Shown here one piece after another: positions 22,840 through 23,099 of a stretch of DNA of 23,099 nucleotides. Origin of the DNA: Pedobacter sp. UBA1951 (lineage in GTDB: Bacteria > Bacteroidota > Bacteroidia > Sphingobacteriales > Sphingobacteriaceae). A model generated the notes under the pieces. That model worked only from the letters and a program-made list of their open reading frames with translations. It searched no databases and was not told the origin of the DNA. A program made the position numbers and the translations under genes. The first letter of the stretch is position 1; the number at the start of each line of letters is the position of its first letter. Location of the stretch: the NCBI GenBank assembly GCA_002336465.1, contig DDEP01000227.1, positions 1-23,099 of the forward strand, written 5' to 3'.

Positions 22840-23099
22840 ATGTTTTTAGAATTAACAGCTGATAACCTAGAGCAACACGTTGCTGAAAATCAGAAAGTAA
22901 TGGTTCAATATGCCGCCTCATGGTGTGGTAATTGCAGAATTATGAAGCCAAAGTTTAAAAAACTAGCTTCAGAAAATGAAGACGTTGCCTTTTTGATCGT
23001 TGATGCTGAGAAATTTCCGGAATCAAGAAAACTGGCAAAGGTTGATAATCTGCCTACTTTCGCTGCATTTGAAAATGGTTCTTTGGTAGAACAAGTGCA
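22840..23099 (+). CDS. Thioredoxin-like protein, N-terminal part (3' end outside window)
   Basis: The frame from the ATG at 22840 is open to the window end (86 codons visible). AGGAA at 22831-22835 is a likely ribosome-binding site, unusual in this AT-rich leader style. The thioredoxin fold is clear: VMVQYAASWCGNCRIMKPKF with active site C29-G30-N31-C32, then VDAEKFPESRKLAKVDNLPTFAAF with the cis-Pro in NLPTF. The active site is CGNC rather than the standard CGPC, which would be expected to raise the redox potential. It is the second gene of the peroxiredoxin operon and is the likely reductant of that enzyme. Confidence 0.88.
   Translation, partial: MFLELTADNLEQHVAENQKVMVQYAASWCGNCRIMKPKFKKLASENEDVAFLIVDAEKFPESRKLAKVDNLPTFAAFENGSLVEQV

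Overview
The window reads as a stretch of chromosome from a Bacteroidota bacterium, most likely of the Sphingobacteriaceae (Pedobacter-like). This rests on the low GC content, the Bacteroidota promoter form (TTG, about 20 nt, TAnnTTTG), the fused lpxC-fabZ gene in the order lpxD/lpxC-fabZ/lpxA/ABC ATPase/efp, HYC_CC_PP and DUF3347 copper-associated proteins, and many signal peptides ending in AxAQ. The genus is inference. I see no rRNA, tRNA, CRISPR array, transposase or phage gene.

Left part (1-5901): the 3' end of an HD-domain phosphohydrolase gene, then a lipid A/fatty acid block (lpxD, lpxC-fabZ, lpxA) with an ABC ATPase directly behind it. efp has its own promoter and a strong terminator. 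Next come 5-formyltetrahydrofolate cyclo-ligase and a 53-codon acidic ORF that overlaps the convergent hutG. Middle-left (5864-9596, minus strand): a tight run of cyclophilin, exonuclease III, hutI and hutG; the last two catalyse the final steps of histidine degradation.

Centre (9701-16666, plus strand) is the most distinctive part: a copper-handling island. The first block is HYC_CC_PP protein, periplasmic HMA-domain protein, outer-membrane barrel, DUF3347 protein and a regulator that joins an HMA-like CxxC domain to an AraC helix-turn-helix. YceI and a DODA-type dioxygenase follow. The second block is a CopZ-like chaperone and a multicopper oxidase with a Met-rich insert and a fused C-terminal CopB-like barrel domain. 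No copper P-type ATPase or CusA-type pump lies in the window. A 65-nt intergenic segment inside the first block can fold as a three-way junction.

Right part (16686-23099): a class-3-like aldehyde dehydrogenase on the minus strand, an exported FAD-oxidoreductase-like protein with a broken nucleotide-binding motif, an S9 (DPP-IV type) peptidase, a 372-nt gap with a palindromic element inside a terminator-like stem and an OxyR-like site, and a peroxiredoxin followed by a thioredoxin-like gene cut by the window edge.

The best candidates for follow-up are the HMA-AraC regulator with its copper operons, the CopA-CopB style fusion, the structured segment at 10101-10165, the OxyR-like site before the peroxiredoxin, and EF-P with Asn in place of the modified Lys/Arg.
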